A stretch of DNA of 64,000 nucleotides from Phenylobacterium glaciei (lineage in GTDB: Bacteria > Pseudomonadota > Alphaproteobacteria > Caulobacterales > Caulobacteraceae), in assembly GCF_016772415.1 (NCBI RefSeq), contig NZ_JAGSGD010000001.1:3125501-3189500 (forward strand), read 5' to 3'. Made by a program: the position numbers and the translations under genes. This document shows positions 23,971 through 34,982 of this stretch, piece after piece (positions within the stretch are counted from its first letter, which is position 1; each line of letters opens with the position of its first letter). The notes under the pieces are model-generated. The model saw nothing but the letters and a program-made list of their open reading frames with translations, did not search any database and was not told the DNA's origin.

Positions 23971-24618
23971 CTAGCCCCGCGCCTGCAGCAGGATCACCGT
24001 CGGAGCCCGGCGCAGGCGTATCGTCGTCCCTGCGACGCCGTCCGGCTCATAATAGGGTCCGTCGGGGCCGGTCGGCAGGGCGGTGCTGGCCCCTGAGCGC
24101 GGCGCCGCCTCGCCCGCCTGCGCGCCCTGGAACGTCACGCGTCGCAGCTTCGGCGGACCCAGCAGAGGCACGCCCGCCCGCATCCCGGCATTGGCCTGGT
24201 CCAGGCTGGCCTGCAGGGCCGAGGCGGCATAGTCGGTGCGCGGCGCGAGACTGGCCGCGACCTCCATCCGGATGCCGATCTTTGCCCCCGGCGGGATGGA
24301 GACGGCGATCTGGGCCCGCTCAAGGTCGGCGGCGCGACTCGGCGGATTGACCTGTCCGTCGGGGGTGAACGGCAGCGGAGTCCGCCGACCGTCCATGACC
24401 AGCCAGACCTGGGTCCCCGCCAGGCGGCCGGTCTTGGCGTACAGCCTGTAGGCGAGATGGAAGCGATCGCGGGCGCCGGGCGCCAGGCTCAGATAGGCCC
24501 CCAGAAAGGGAAACGCCTTGGCGGCCGGGAGCTGCTTTTCCTCGGCCTGGGCCAACCCGCCCGCCATGGAAAGGAGGAGGCCCAGGACGGCGGCGCGGCG
24601 GTTGAAGAACGGCGACAT
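23971..24618 (-). CDS. Hypothetical secreted protein, 215 aa
   Basis: No family recognised. Signal peptide with cleavage near AQA-EEKQ (residue 26); mature part is beta-rich with SLAPGARDRFHLAYRLYAK and repeated strand-like segments, ending TTIRLRRAPTVILLQARG. It is probably periplasmic. Start is the ATG at 24618 whose A is also the last base of the upstream CPBP gene's TGA stop (TGATG), with GAGGAGA nearby, so translation is coupled to the protease. Confidence 0.75.
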   Translation of the reverse strand: MSPFFNRRAAVLGLLLSMAGGLAQAEEKQLPAAKAFPFLGAYLSLAPGARDRFHLAYRLYAKTGRLAGTQVWLVMDGRRTPLPFTPDGQVNPPSRAADLERAQIAVSIPPGAKIGIRMEVAASLAPRTDYAASALQASLDQANAGMRAGVPLLGPPKLRRVTFQGAQAGEAAPRSGASTALPTGPDGPYYEPDGVAGTTIRLRRAPTVILLQARG

Positions 24619-25448
24619 CACGTGTCTCCTCTAGGGGCGGGCGACCACCGGAGCGGCAGCAGGGCAAGGGCAATCAACAGCAGGGCGGCGAGCCGGATGA
24701 TCTGCCAGGCGTCCAGGGCCTCGAGGCCCGGCACCCAGCCCTGGGCGGCATAGACCGACCAGCCATTGAGCGCGCCGTGGAACAGGATCGCGGCCGCCAA
24801 GGAGGGCCGGAACCTGACCCAGACGAAGGTGAGGATCAGGCTGACCGAGACCGTCAGGATCAACTGGCCAAGCCACACCAGGGGTGGCTTGCCCAGCAGC
24901 ACAGGCAGATGCCAGAGCGCCCAGCAGACCCCCAGCGCCAGGCTCGCCCGACGGGGACCGGTGCGCGACAGGAGCAGCGGCAGGGCGACGCCTCGCAAGC
25001 CGAGCTCTTCGCCGAGACCACCCCCGAGAAAGGTCCTGACGGCGATCCAGTAGGCCGCGCCCCCGAGGGTCAGACCCGTCGCCACCGCGCGGGGATCCTG
25101 CCCGCCCAGCACCCCGGCCAGGGCCAGGGCGGCGGCGGTCAGCAGGCCTGGAACCGTCACCGCCAGCAGCAGCGTCACCGGACCGATCCCGCGCGCGGCC
25201 GCCACGAACCGGGCGCGCAAACCCCGCCCCCCGACCGCCAGCAGGATGAGGCCCGCCAGGCTGGGGCCGAACTTTGCGATCAACAGCGCCGGGTTGGCCA
25301 GCAGGGCTTCGACCCCGTCCGCCGCGGTCTTGGGGTGAGCGGCCAGGCCCAGGATCGACCAACTGATCAGACAGGCCAGTCCCCAGTACAGGGCATAGGC
25401 CCGCCAGGGGCGCCGGGCCGCCCAGCCCTCCTCGTCCAACGCCGCCAT
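24618..25448 (-). CDS. CPBP family intramembrane metalloprotease
   Basis: A 276-residue polytopic membrane protein (about eight helices). The CPBP/Abi active-site motifs are GEELGLRG near residue 160 (EExxxR), WALWHLP near residue 188 (FxxxH type) and AILFHGALNGW near residue 232 (HxxxN). Members include CAAX prenyl proteases and bacteriocin self-immunity proteins; no bacteriocin gene is near, so a housekeeping membrane protease is more likely. The ATG at 25448 is preferred to a GTG eight codons earlier. Coupled by TGATG to the secreted protein that follows, which could be a partner. Confidence 0.87.
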   Translation of the reverse strand: MAALDEEGWAARRPWRAYALYWGLACLISWSILGLAAHPKTAADGVEALLANPALLIAKFGPSLAGLILLAVGGRGLRARFVAAARGIGPVTLLLAVTVPGLLTAAALALAGVLGGQDPRAVATGLTLGGAAYWIAVRTFLGGGLGEELGLRGVALPLLLSRTGPRRASLALGVCWALWHLPVLLGKPPLVWLGQLILTVSVSLILTFVWVRFRPSLAAAILFHGALNGWSVYAAQGWVPGLEALDAWQIIRLAALLLIALALLPLRWSPAPRGDT

Positions 25449-25527
25449 GCCGCATGATCCTCGGGTTCGCACACACTGTCGGGGCGCGCGGACCGACTGT
25501 CTTGAACGAATGAAGCGGCCCCCCGAC

Positions 25528-26187
25528 CTAGGCCAGCAACTGCCTAAGCCGCGCCGGGGGCAGGCCGCAGACGGCCTTCACGGCGCGGGTCAGATGGGCT
25601 TGATCGGCGAATCCGGACGCCTGGGCGCAGGCCGCCAGCGGCTCCCCCTTGCCCAGCGCCAGGGCGAGCGCGTGGCTGACCATGGCTTGGCGGCGCACGA
25701 CGCTCGGACGCACTCCGAAATGGTCGCAGAAGGCCCGCGAGAAGTGGACCCGATGCACCCCGAACCGGGCGGCGAGATGCGAGATCGACTGGCCGGCGGG
25801 ATTTTCCAGCAGGGCCGCCCGGGCCGTCAGCAGCCATGCCGGGGTCTCGTCCACCGAGGAACCTCCGAATCGGGCGCGCGCCGGGATCGCGTCCAGCCGG
25901 GGCGGATCGGCCGCCCCGGGCTGCAGCGTCACGATCAGGGCGCCATGCCGGCCATAGGTGACGTGGTGAGAATGGCCCTCGCGCCGCTGCAGCAGGTCGC
26001 CCATCCGCGCCTCCGTCCGTCCGCCGGACGCCGCCTCCTCAAATCCCCCGGTCAGCACCAGGGAGATGTGCGGATCGCCGTGGCCATGATCGGGCTGGAC
26101 CAAGCCGGCCGGATAGTAGGTGAGGGTCGCCTTCACATCGGCGGCCGACGCCGCCAGGGATGCACGCCTGATTCTCTCCCCGCTCAT
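25528..26187 (-). CDS. AraC family transcriptional regulator
   Basis: A 219-residue regulator. The N-terminal half (about residues 20-90) is a cupin-like sensor (HGHGDPHISLVLTGGFEE, GDLLQRREGHSHHVTYG); the C-terminal half has two helix-turn-helix motifs, LAARFGVHRVHFSRAF and AAQASGFADQAHLTRAVKAV-like, ending in PPARLRQLL. GAGGG is five bases before the ATG. The ligand is unknown; the histidine-rich cupin may bind a metal or small organic. Located 80 bp upstream of the CPBP gene on the same strand, which it may regulate. Confidence 0.9.
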   Translation of the reverse strand: MSGERIRRASLAASAADVKATLTYYPAGLVQPDHGHGDPHISLVLTGGFEEAASGGRTEARMGDLLQRREGHSHHVTYGRHGALIVTLQPGAADPPRLDAIPARARFGGSSVDETPAWLLTARAALLENPAGQSISHLAARFGVHRVHFSRAFCDHFGVRPSVVRRQAMVSHALALALGKGEPLAACAQASGFADQAHLTRAVKAVCGLPPARLRQLLA

Positions 26188-26547
26188 CGGAGCCCTCCCC
26201 TATCGCGCGGAAAGACTAGGGTTCCCCCGCCCGGGGGCGCAGTTACATCTTGTCCATCAAGCGGCCCGCGGGGATCGGCCGGCGGCTAGGGCATACTCCA
26301 CCAAATCCGCCCCTTCTCCGGCTCCCCCTTCGCCCGCGGCTCCCTCCGTGCGTCTTCGGCGCCAGCAGGACGACCGTCCAGCGCAAGGTCGAGACCCTCC
26401 CGCCAAGAGCCGGGACGCCCGATCGCCTCCTCAGGTCCTCCTGGAACATTCTCCTGGTTCTTCAACTTAGGATTGACAAGCTAGGCCGTTGCCGCGACGG
26501 TCCGCGCCTGTTCAGTTTTTTTAGTCGCGCCGGGGGGCGTTCCACAA
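26188..26547. other. Intergenic region, 360 bp, no protein gene; possible structured RNA
   Basis: No frame here has a ribosome site or family motif. The region is G+C-rich with repeated CCAGGAG words (minus strand, about 26432-26460) and a TTGACA-like box at 26473-26478 without a good -10 partner. It may hold a small RNA or simply promoter DNA of the flanking divergent genes. Confidence 0.4.
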
Positions 26548-26946
26548 ATGTCTAATCTTTCAAACGCCTTGCGGGCGGCCGCTATCGTGTGCGTCGCGCT
26601 CAGCAGCACCGCCTGCGCCACGGTTACCCGTGGTTCCACCGAAGCCTGGACCGTCGAGACTGACCCCATCGGCGCCAAGGTGAGCACCACCGCGGGTTTC
26701 GCCTGCGACGCCACGCCCTGCACCTTCAAGATGCCGCGCAAGTCCGAGTTCACGGTCACCCTCACCAAGCCGGGCTATAAGACCGTCACCACCCAGGTGG
26801 TCCACGAAATCTCCGGCGCCGGCGGCGCGGGCATGGCCGGCAACGTCATCCTGGGGGGTGTCATCGGCGCGGGGGTCGATCTCGCCACCGGCGCCATGAT
26901 GGACCTGAAGCCCAACCCGCTCGTGGTGAAGATGGAACGCCAGTAG
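26548..26946 (+). CDS. PEGA-like domain lipoprotein
   Basis: A 132-residue protein with a signal peptide and lipobox SSTAC (Cys near residue 23). The mature part has TDPIGAKVSTT and KSEFTVTLTKPGYKTVT, the repeating strands of a PEGA-type surface domain, then a glycine-rich hydrophobic stretch (AGNVILGGVIGAGVDLATGA) and PNPLVVKME. Similar alphaproteobacterial proteins are often mislabelled as translation factors. It is likely anchored in the outer membrane. A short CCCTCCCC/GGGGAGGG hairpin lies just after its stop. Confidence 0.8.
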   Translation: MSNLSNALRAAAIVCVALSSTACATVTRGSTEAWTVETDPIGAKVSTTAGFACDATPCTFKMPRKSEFTVTLTKPGYKTVTTQVVHEISGAGGAGMAGNVILGGVIGAGVDLATGAMMDLKPNPLVVKMERQ

Positions 26947-26952
26947 GACTTT

Positions 26953-26977
26953 CACCCTCCCCATGAAGGGGAGGGCG
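26953..26977. terminator. Short hairpin between convergent genes
   Basis: CCCTCCCC and GGGGAGGG pair around ATGAA. It sits between the ends of the PEGA lipoprotein and M24 genes and matches one arm of the type C repeat at 27.7 kb. No T-run follows, so termination is possible but not proven. Confidence 0.5.
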
Positions 26978-26982
26978 CCGCC

Positions 26983-27675
26983 CTACCGGCTCAGCAATTC
27001 CTCGCTGAACGCCCCGAACCGGCCTTGCGGCTCCACCAGGTGGACCTCCAGGATCCAGTAGCGTTCGCGGCCGTCGGCGTCGCGGTCGCGCATGCGCATA
27101 TCGTTGCCCGGCGCGATCAGCGAGACAGAGCGCTCGCCCGGGAACGCTGTGTGCGGGAACTCCCCCACCAGGTGGCCGGCGATCTGGCCGCCGAAGATCC
27201 AGCCGCGCCGTTCGGCCGCCCTGTGGGCTTCGGCATAGAGCTGCTCGCCGGTGATGTCGGGATGGGCTTCGTAGACGTCCCGCAGCTCGGTCCAGACGAC
27301 GCCGAGGTCGCGGCGCAGGGCCTGCTTCACGCGATCGTCGCCGAGCACGAAGGTGCGGCCAAAGTCGGCCTCCCAGTTGTCGAACACCGGACCGAAGTCG
27401 AGGAATAGGATGTCGTCGGCGGCGATCGTCAGGTCCGGCGTCGGATCGTGGAAGGTGGCCACGGTGTTGGCGCCGGTGCGCACGATCTTGCGATGCCAGT
27501 GGGCCTGGACCCCGAACTGCTCGGCGGCCAGGGCGTGGATCTCGTTGGAAAGCACGCTCTCCAGCACGCCGGCGCGGATCAGGCCGGCGGCCTCGATCCC
27601 GGCGAACAGCGCCTGCGCCTGGGCCTGCGCGGCGTAGAGGCTCGCCAGGCGGGCGGGTTCGTCAAAGGTGGTCAT
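26983..27675 (-). CDS. M24 family metallopeptidase (Xaa-Pro aminopeptidase-like)
   Basis: A 230-residue pita-bread fold protein. The metal ligands are seen as DFGPVFDNWEADFGRTF (two Asp), then HLVGEFPHTAF (His) and WILEVHLV (Glu); a second C-terminal Glu lies in AFSEELL. Only the catalytic domain is present, without the N-terminal domain of full aminopeptidases. The ATG at 27675 has AGAGGGG seven bases upstream; a longer frame runs over the type C repeat and is rejected. Cytoplasmic; substrate unknown. Confidence 0.86.
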   Translation of the reverse strand: MTTFDEPARLASLYAAQAQAQALFAGIEAAGLIRAGVLESVLSNEIHALAAEQFGVQAHWHRKIVRTGANTVATFHDPTPDLTIAADDILFLDFGPVFDNWEADFGRTFVLGDDRVKQALRRDLGVVWTELRDVYEAHPDITGEQLYAEAHRAAERRGWIFGGQIAGHLVGEFPHTAFPGERSVSLIAPGNDMRMRDRDADGRERYWILEVHLVEPQGRFGAFSEELLSR

Positions 27676-27691
27676 TCGGTCCCCTCTTCCT

Positions 27692-27810
27692 CCCTCCCCT
27701 TTGTGGGGAGGGGCAGATCGCGAAGCGATCGGGGTGGGGGAGTATGGCGGCATGCCGCACCCGTCCGGCGCTCCACGCCGTCCACCCTCCCCATGAAGGG
27801 GAGGGAGAAG
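27692..27810. repeat. Intergenic repeat type C
   Basis: About 119 bp with a left hairpin CCTCCCCTTTGTGGGGAGG and a right hairpin CCCTCCCCATGAAGGGGAGGG around a core with GATCGCGAAGCGATC and GGCGGCATGCCG palindromes. It separates metH (part 2) from the M24 gene on the same strand. Confidence 0.75.
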
Positions 27811-27813
27811 CGC

Positions 27814-30459
<2,646 letters not shown>

Positions 30460-30481
30460 CAAATCCGCTCGTTCAACTCGG

Positions 30482-30638
30482 CCCTTCTCCCCTTGCGGGA
30501 GAAGGTGGCAGCGAAGCTGACGGATGAGGGGTCACGCTCCCCTATCCGCGCTTTTGGCGAGGTCTGGCCGAATAGCTCGGCGCGACCCCTCATCCGACCT
30601 GCTGTCGCAGGCCACCTTCTCCCGCAAGGGGAGAAGGA
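30482..30638. repeat. Intergenic repeat type D inside the metH operon
   Basis: A 157-bp inverted repeat. The arms are about 27 bp: CCTTCTCCCCTTGCGGGAGA with AGGTGGC at the left and its reverse complement at the right. Each arm is itself a hairpin (CTTCTCCC/GGGAGAAG) and the core has an inverted GGATGAGGGG/CCCCTCATCC. It lies between the two halves of metH. Confidence 0.85.
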
Positions 30639-30648
30639 CGCGAAACAC

Positions 30649-31713
30649 TTATGCCAGTTCAAAAGGCTCCAGCCCGGCCAGGCGCATCGCCTTGGGCCGC
30701 TCCGGAATCTGCCGGGGCTTAACACCCTTCACGGCCTCGGCCACGTGGCGAATGTGGTCGGGCGTGGTGCCGCAGCAGCCACCCAGGATGTTGACCAGGC
30801 CGCGCGTCGCCCACTCGTGCAGCTCGTGCGCCGTCTGGTGGGCTTCCTCGTCGTACTCCCCGAAGGCGTTGGGCAGGCCGGCGTTGGGATAGGCGCTCAC
30901 CAGGGTGTCGGCCACGCGGGAAAGCTCGGCGATGTGCGGCCGCATTAGGTCGGCGCCGAGCGCGCAGTTCAGGCCGATGGCGAAGGGCTTGGCGTGCTTC
31001 ACCGAGTTCCAGAAGGCCTCCACCGTCTGGCCCGACAGCGTGCGGCCCGAGCGGTCGGTGATGGTCCCGGAGATCCAGATCGGCAGGGGCTCATAGCCCT
31101 CGTCCTCCATGTCCAGGATCACCTTGATGGCGGCCTTGCAGTTCAGCGTGTCGGTGATCGTCTCGATCAGGAACAGGTCCACCCCGCCGTCGTGCAGAGC
31201 GATCATCTGCTCGCGATAGGCGGTGTAGACCTCATCGAAGGTCACCAGCCGCGCGCCGGGATCGTTCACGTCCGAGGACATCGACAGCATCTTGTTCAGG
31301 GGGCCCACGGAGCCCGCCACGAAGCGCGGCTTGTGCGGCTCCTTGGCGGTCCAGGCGTCGGCCCGTTCGCGGGCAATCCGCGCGCCCTCGAAATTGATGT
31401 CGCGGACCGCGCTCTCCAGTTCGTAGTCAGCCTGGGCGATGGTGGTGGCCGAGAAGGTGTTGGTCTCGCTGATGTCGGCGCCGGCGGCATAGTACTGGTC
31501 GTGCAGATCGCCGACGATATCGGGCCGCGTCAGGCACAGGATGTCGTTATTGCCCTTCAGCTGGCCCGGATGGTCCTTGAACCGCTCGGCGCGGTAAGCG
31601 GCCTCGTCCAGCTTGCGCTTCTGGAACATCACCCCCCAGGAGCCGTCCAGGATCAGCACCCGCTCACGCGAGATTTGCTTCAGCTTTTCAATTCGTTCCG
31701 AGCGCGGGCTCAT
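30649..31713 (-). CDS. metH: Methionine synthase, homocysteine-binding subunit (split MetH)
   Basis: A 354-residue homocysteine S-methyltransferase domain. [12 protein letters not shown] opens the barrel; zinc ligands are the cysteines in GLNCALGAD and the pair in [11 protein letters not shown] near residue 318. It ends after the zinc motif at the point where full-length MetH continues into the folate domain, so it supplies the missing N-terminal half of the next gene's product. ATGA overlap with metF upstream. A longer frame (to 31836) reads through metF and is rejected. Confidence 0.96.
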   Translation of the reverse strand: MSPRSERIEKLKQISRERVLILDGSWGVMFQKRKLDEAAYRAERFKDHPGQLKGNNDILCLTRPDIVGDLHDQYYAAGADISETNTFSATTIAQADYELESAVRDINFEGARIARERADAWTAKEPHKPRFVAGSVGPLNKMLSMSSDVNDPGARLVTFDEVYTAYREQMIALHDGGVDLFLIETITDTLNCKAAIKVILDMEDEGYEPLPIWISGTITDRSGRTLSGQTVEAFWNSVKHAKPFAIGLNCALGADLMRPHIAELSRVADTLVSAYPNAGLPNAFGEYDEEAHQTAHELHEWATRGLVNILGGCCGTTPDHIRHVAEAVKGVKPRQIPERPKAMRLAGLEPFELA

Positions 31714-32633
31714 GCGGCTTTCTCCGTCGGCTCTTCCCGCACGCCCAGCACCCGGCAGATGGCGTAAACGAGATCGGCCCTGTTCAGGGTATAGAAATGC
31801 AGGTCCGAGAACCCCTCCTCCACCAGCCGCGCGCACATCTCGGCGGCGACGGAGCAGGCCAGCAGCTTGCGGGTCTCGACGTCGTCGTCGAGCCCCTCGA
31901 ACAGATTGCCCAGCCAGCCCGGCAGGGTGACGCCGATGCGCTGGGACATGTTCTTCAGCCCCTCATAGCCGCTCACCGGCATGACGCCCGGCAGGATCGG
32001 GATGGTGACGCCAGCCTTGCGGATTTTCTCGACGAACCGCAGATAGCCGTCGATGTCGAAGAAGAAGTTGCTGATCGCCCGGGTGGCCCCGGCGTCGATC
32101 TTGGCCTTCAGCACCTCGATGTCGTGGTCCACCGACGGACTTTCCGGATGGATCTGCGGATAGACACCAACGCTGACGTCGAAGTCGCCGATCGCGCGGA
32201 TTCCCGCCGTCAGCTCGGTGGCGTTCTGGTAGCCGTCGGCGCGGGGCACATAGGCGCCGCCGAGCGAGCCCGGCGGATCGCCGCGCAGGGCGACGATGTG
32301 GCGGATGCCGGCGTCCCAGTAGTCCTGGATCACCTCGTCCACCTCGGCGCGGCTGGCCTCGACGCAGGTCAGGTGGGCGGCGGGCCGCAGGGTCGTCTCA
32401 TGGAGCATGCGGACCACCGTGCGGTGGGTCCGGTCGCGGGTCGACCCGCCGGCGCCGTAGGTCACCGAGACGAAGGACGGGTTCAGGGGCTCAAGGCGGC
32501 GGATGGCCTCCCACAGGCTCTCCTCGCTCTTCGGCCCCTTGGGGGGCGAGAACTCGAAGGACACCGACGGGCGCTTGGCCAGGCCCGCGCCGGCGCGCGC
32601 CACCGGCCCCAGCGCGGTTTCCAGCGGGCTCAT
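31710..32633 (-). CDS. metF: 5,10-Methylenetetrahydrofolate reductase
   Basis: A 307-residue FAD enzyme that reduces methylene-THF to methyl-THF for methionine synthase. Family segments are SFEFSPPKGPKSEE with the catalytic Glu near residue 28, FVSVTYGAGGSTRDRT, AHLTCVEASR, HIVALRGDPP and AGATRAISNFFFD. Length fits bacterial MetF (about 300). It overlaps by ATGA both with the regulator gene upstream and with metH part 1 downstream, so translation of all three is coupled. Confidence 0.97.
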   Translation of the reverse strand: MSPLETALGPVARAGAGLAKRPSVSFEFSPPKGPKSEESLWEAIRRLEPLNPSFVSVTYGAGGSTRDRTHRTVVRMLHETTLRPAAHLTCVEASRAEVDEVIQDYWDAGIRHIVALRGDPPGSLGGAYVPRADGYQNATELTAGIRAIGDFDVSVGVYPQIHPESPSVDHDIEVLKAKIDAGATRAISNFFFDIDGYLRFVEKIRKAGVTIPILPGVMPVSGYEGLKNMSQRIGVTLPGWLGNLFEGLDDDVETRKLLACSVAAEMCARLVEEGFSDLHFYTLNRADLVYAICRVLGVREEPTEKAA

Positions 32634-33601
32634 GCGGCGTTCCTCTCGGCTTGGCGGACGCGCTCGGCGGTCCAGATCTTGACGGTCAGGCCCTCGCCCC
32701 GGGCAGGCGGCAGGGCGGCGGCGCGGACCTTGGTCAGGCCCGCCTCGTTCAGCCAGCGCTCCATCTCGCTCTCGGCGAAACCGAGCCGGCGATGCTGGTG
32801 CTGCTCGCGCAGGAATTCCAGGCTGTGGGGCGCGAAGTCCACGATGATCAGGCGGCCGTCCTCTGCCACCAGCCGGGCGGCTTCGCGCACGGCGGCGGCG
32901 GGGTCCCCCAGATAGTGCAGCACCTGATGGACCACCACGAGGTCGGCGCTCTGGCCCGGCAGACGAGTGCCGAAGATGTCGCCGTGGCGCAGTTCGCAGC
33001 GCTCCAGCCCGGCGTCGGCCACATGCCGGCGGGCGATGTTCAGCATCTGCTGTGACAGGTCGAGCCCGACGGCCGCCTGGGCGTGCGGTCCGAGCAGGGT
33101 CAGCATGCGGCCGGTGCCACTGCCCAGGTCCACCAGACGCTTGAAGGGGCCAGGCCCCGCGGCCTGCAGCACGGCGGCCTCGACATCGGTCTCCGACACA
33201 TAGAGCGAGCGGATCTCGTCCCAGCGGGCGGCATTGCGGGCGAAATACGCCCCGGCCTCGGTGGAGCGTTCGTCGCGCACCGCCTGCAGGCGCTCGGCGT
33301 CGCGGACCAGGATGGGGTCGGCCGGATCGACGGCGGCCAGGGTCTCGTCGGCCAGGCGACGCGCCAGACCGCCGGCCACCAGCCGGTAGAACACCCAGGC
33401 GCCGTCCGGAAAGCGCTCCACGAGGCCGGCCTCGGCCAGCAGCTTCAGATGGCGCGAGACGCGGGGCTGGCTCTGGTCCAGAACCTTGCAGAGTTCCAGC
33501 ACCGCCAGCTCCTCATGGGAGAGCAGGGCCAGGATGCGCAGGCGCGAGGGTTCCCCCGCCGCACGCAACACTTCCACAGCCTGGATCGCTGAAAGACTCA
33601 T
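32630..33601 (-). CDS. ArsR-type regulator fused to a SAM-methyltransferase domain (SahR-like)
   Basis: A 323-residue two-domain protein. Residues 5-90 are an ArsR winged helix (GEPSRLRILALLSHEELAVLEL, DQSQPRVSRHLKLL). From about residue 125 a class I methyltransferase fold follows, with RLVDLGSGTGRML (SAM site), GLDLSQQMLN and DLVVVHQVLHYL. In Proteobacteria such fusions (SahR) sense S-adenosylhomocysteine and repress SAM-cycle genes; that function here is inferred from the coupled metF-metH genes. ATG at 33601 lies at the edge of an 18-bp palindrome with no ribosome site, which fits a leaderless mRNA. A GTG two codons earlier is possible. Confidence 0.9.
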   Translation of the reverse strand: MSLSAIQAVEVLRAAGEPSRLRILALLSHEELAVLELCKVLDQSQPRVSRHLKLLAEAGLVERFPDGAWVFYRLVAGGLARRLADETLAAVDPADPILVRDAERLQAVRDERSTEAGAYFARNAARWDEIRSLYVSETDVEAAVLQAAGPGPFKRLVDLGSGTGRMLTLLGPHAQAAVGLDLSQQMLNIARRHVADAGLERCELRHGDIFGTRLPGQSADLVVVHQVLHYLGDPAAAVREAARLVAEDGRLIIVDFAPHSLEFLREQHQHRRLGFAESEMERWLNEAGLTKVRAAALPPARGEGLTVKIWTAERVRQAERNAA

Positions 33602-33605
33602 GAGC

Positions 33606-33636
33606 ACATAAAGATATCTTTATGTCTTTATGTCAA
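33606..33636 (-). promoter_or_regulatory. Predicted promoter and operator of the met operon
   Basis: A perfect 18-bp palindrome (33607-33624, core AAAGATATCTTT) with a third half-site: TCTTTATG is repeated head to tail at 33617 and 33625. On the minus strand TTGACA (33636-33631) with a 17-bp spacer points to CTTTAT (33613-33608) as -10. Transcription would then begin near 33601, at the regulator's ATG. A repressor on the palindrome would cover the -10 box, giving autoregulation. The -35 overlaps the stop codon of the upstream VOC gene. Confidence 0.72.
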
Positions 33637-34010
33637 GCCTCGGGAGGGGTCTCCGCCGGCTGCCAGAGTTCGATTTTCAGCCCCGCCGGATCCATCAGCC
33701 AGGCGAAGCGGCCGTTCTCGTCGGAGTCGTCGCGGCCGGTGGGTTCAACCCCTTCGGCGGCGGCGTGGGCCAGCACGCCATCGATGTCATCAACAATGAA
33801 ATTGATCATGAACGGCGAGGTCGAGGGTTCGAAATAGGTGGTGTCGTCCTTGAACGGCGACCAGATGGTGTAGCCCCGGTCGGCGGGCGACCACATCGCT
33901 CCCGACCACTCGCCGCCGCCAAACCCCAGCACCCGGTCGTACCAGGCCGCGAGGGCCACCGGGTCTGAGGTCTTGAAGAAAACGCCCCCAATTCCAAGGA
34001 CTTTGGCCAT
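33633..34010 (-). CDS. VOC family protein (glyoxalase/bleomycin-resistance fold)
   Basis: A 125-residue single-domain VOC protein: VLGIGGVFFKTSDPVALAAWY, then MINFIVDDIDGVLAHAAAEG and AWLMDPAGLKIELWQP. The last glutamate occupies the usual metal-ligand position at the end of the fold. Substrate unknown. It starts 12 bases after the hydroxyacid dehydrogenase stop, so the two are probably one operon with the aminotransferase upstream. Its stop lies within the met operon's -35 region. Confidence 0.86.
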   Translation of the reverse strand: MAKVLGIGGVFFKTSDPVALAAWYDRVLGFGGGEWSGAMWSPADRGYTIWSPFKDDTTYFEPSTSPFMINFIVDDIDGVLAHAAAEGVEPTGRDDSDENGRFAWLMDPAGLKIELWQPAETPPEA

Positions 34011-34022
34011 GATCTTGAATCC

Positions 34023-34946
34023 CTAGGCAGCGGGGCTGAGCAGCGCTTCGCCGGCGAAATGGCGGCGCAGGTTCTCGAAGGTCTGGGCGATCATCGACGG
34101 CAGGGACCCCACCGTCCCACCGGCGCTGTGTGGGGTCAGCACCGTGTTGGGCACGCCCTCCCAACGCTCCGGCGGCGTCGGCTCGGTGGCGAACACATCC
34201 AGGCCCGCCCGGCCCAGGCGGCCGGCCTTCAGCGCCGCGATCAGGGCGTCCTCGTCGATCACCGAACCGCGCGCGACATTGACGATCATGCCCTTGGGGC
34301 CAACGGCGTCGATCACCGCGGCGTTTACCGCCTGGCGGTTGGAGACATCGGCGCGGCAGGCCACCACCAGGATGTCGCAGTCCTGGGCCAGGGCCAGCAG
34401 GCTCTCGGCCCGGGGCCAGGCGGCGTCCGGCTTCGGGTTCGGCCCCCACCAGGCGACGCTCATGCCGAACGCCTCGACCCGCTTGGCCACGGCCACGCCG
34501 ATGTGGCCCAAGCCCATGATGCCCACCTTCTGGCCCTTCATCCCCGGGCCGACCTCCATCCGGTCGTTGTTCCAGACTCCGGACCGGATCATGCGGTCGC
34601 CGGCCACGATGTTGCGCCAGCCGCCGATCAGCAGGCCCAGCGCATGGTCGGCCACGTCCTCGGCGTTCAGCCCGTCGGCGTGGGAAACCTCGATCCCCCG
34701 CGCCCGGCACCAGGGCACGTCGACCCCGTCATAGCCGACGCTGACATTGGCGATCAGCTTCAGGTTCGGCAGGGTCTCCAGGAAGTCCGGCGTCAGGTAG
34801 ATCTCGCCGGCATGGACGATGGCCTCCACGCGCTCGGTGTCCCCGTCCTTCATCTCCCAGCGCCGCACGATCCCGTAGCCCGCCCCTTCCAGAGGCGCCT
34901 GGATCGGCGACAGCATCGGGTGCGAGATCAGCAGGGTGTGGGACAT
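34023..34946 (-). CDS. D-isomer-specific 2-hydroxyacid dehydrogenase
   Basis: A 307-residue NAD(P)H-dependent reductase of the glyoxylate/hydroxypyruvate reductase group. The dinucleotide motif is GIMGLGHIGVAVA near residue 148. The catalytic set is Arg in NVARGSVIDE, Glu in ATEPTPPERW and His in LTPHSAGGT near residue 277. It likely reduces glyoxylate, hydroxypyruvate or another 2-oxo acid. GGAG lies six bases before the ATG. The aminotransferase gene ends 36 bp upstream on the same strand, so a transamination-reduction pair is plausible. Confidence 0.92.
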   Translation of the reverse strand: MSHTLLISHPMLSPIQAPLEGAGYGIVRRWEMKDGDTERVEAIVHAGEIYLTPDFLETLPNLKLIANVSVGYDGVDVPWCRARGIEVSHADGLNAEDVADHALGLLIGGWRNIVAGDRMIRSGVWNNDRMEVGPGMKGQKVGIMGLGHIGVAVAKRVEAFGMSVAWWGPNPKPDAAWPRAESLLALAQDCDILVVACRADVSNRQAVNAAVIDAVGPKGMIVNVARGSVIDEDALIAALKAGRLGRAGLDVFATEPTPPERWEGVPNTVLTPHSAGGTVGSLPSMIAQTFENLRRHFAGEALLSPAA

Positions 34947-34982
34947 GGGACGCTCCGGCAGGACGAACCTCTATAGCCGCGC

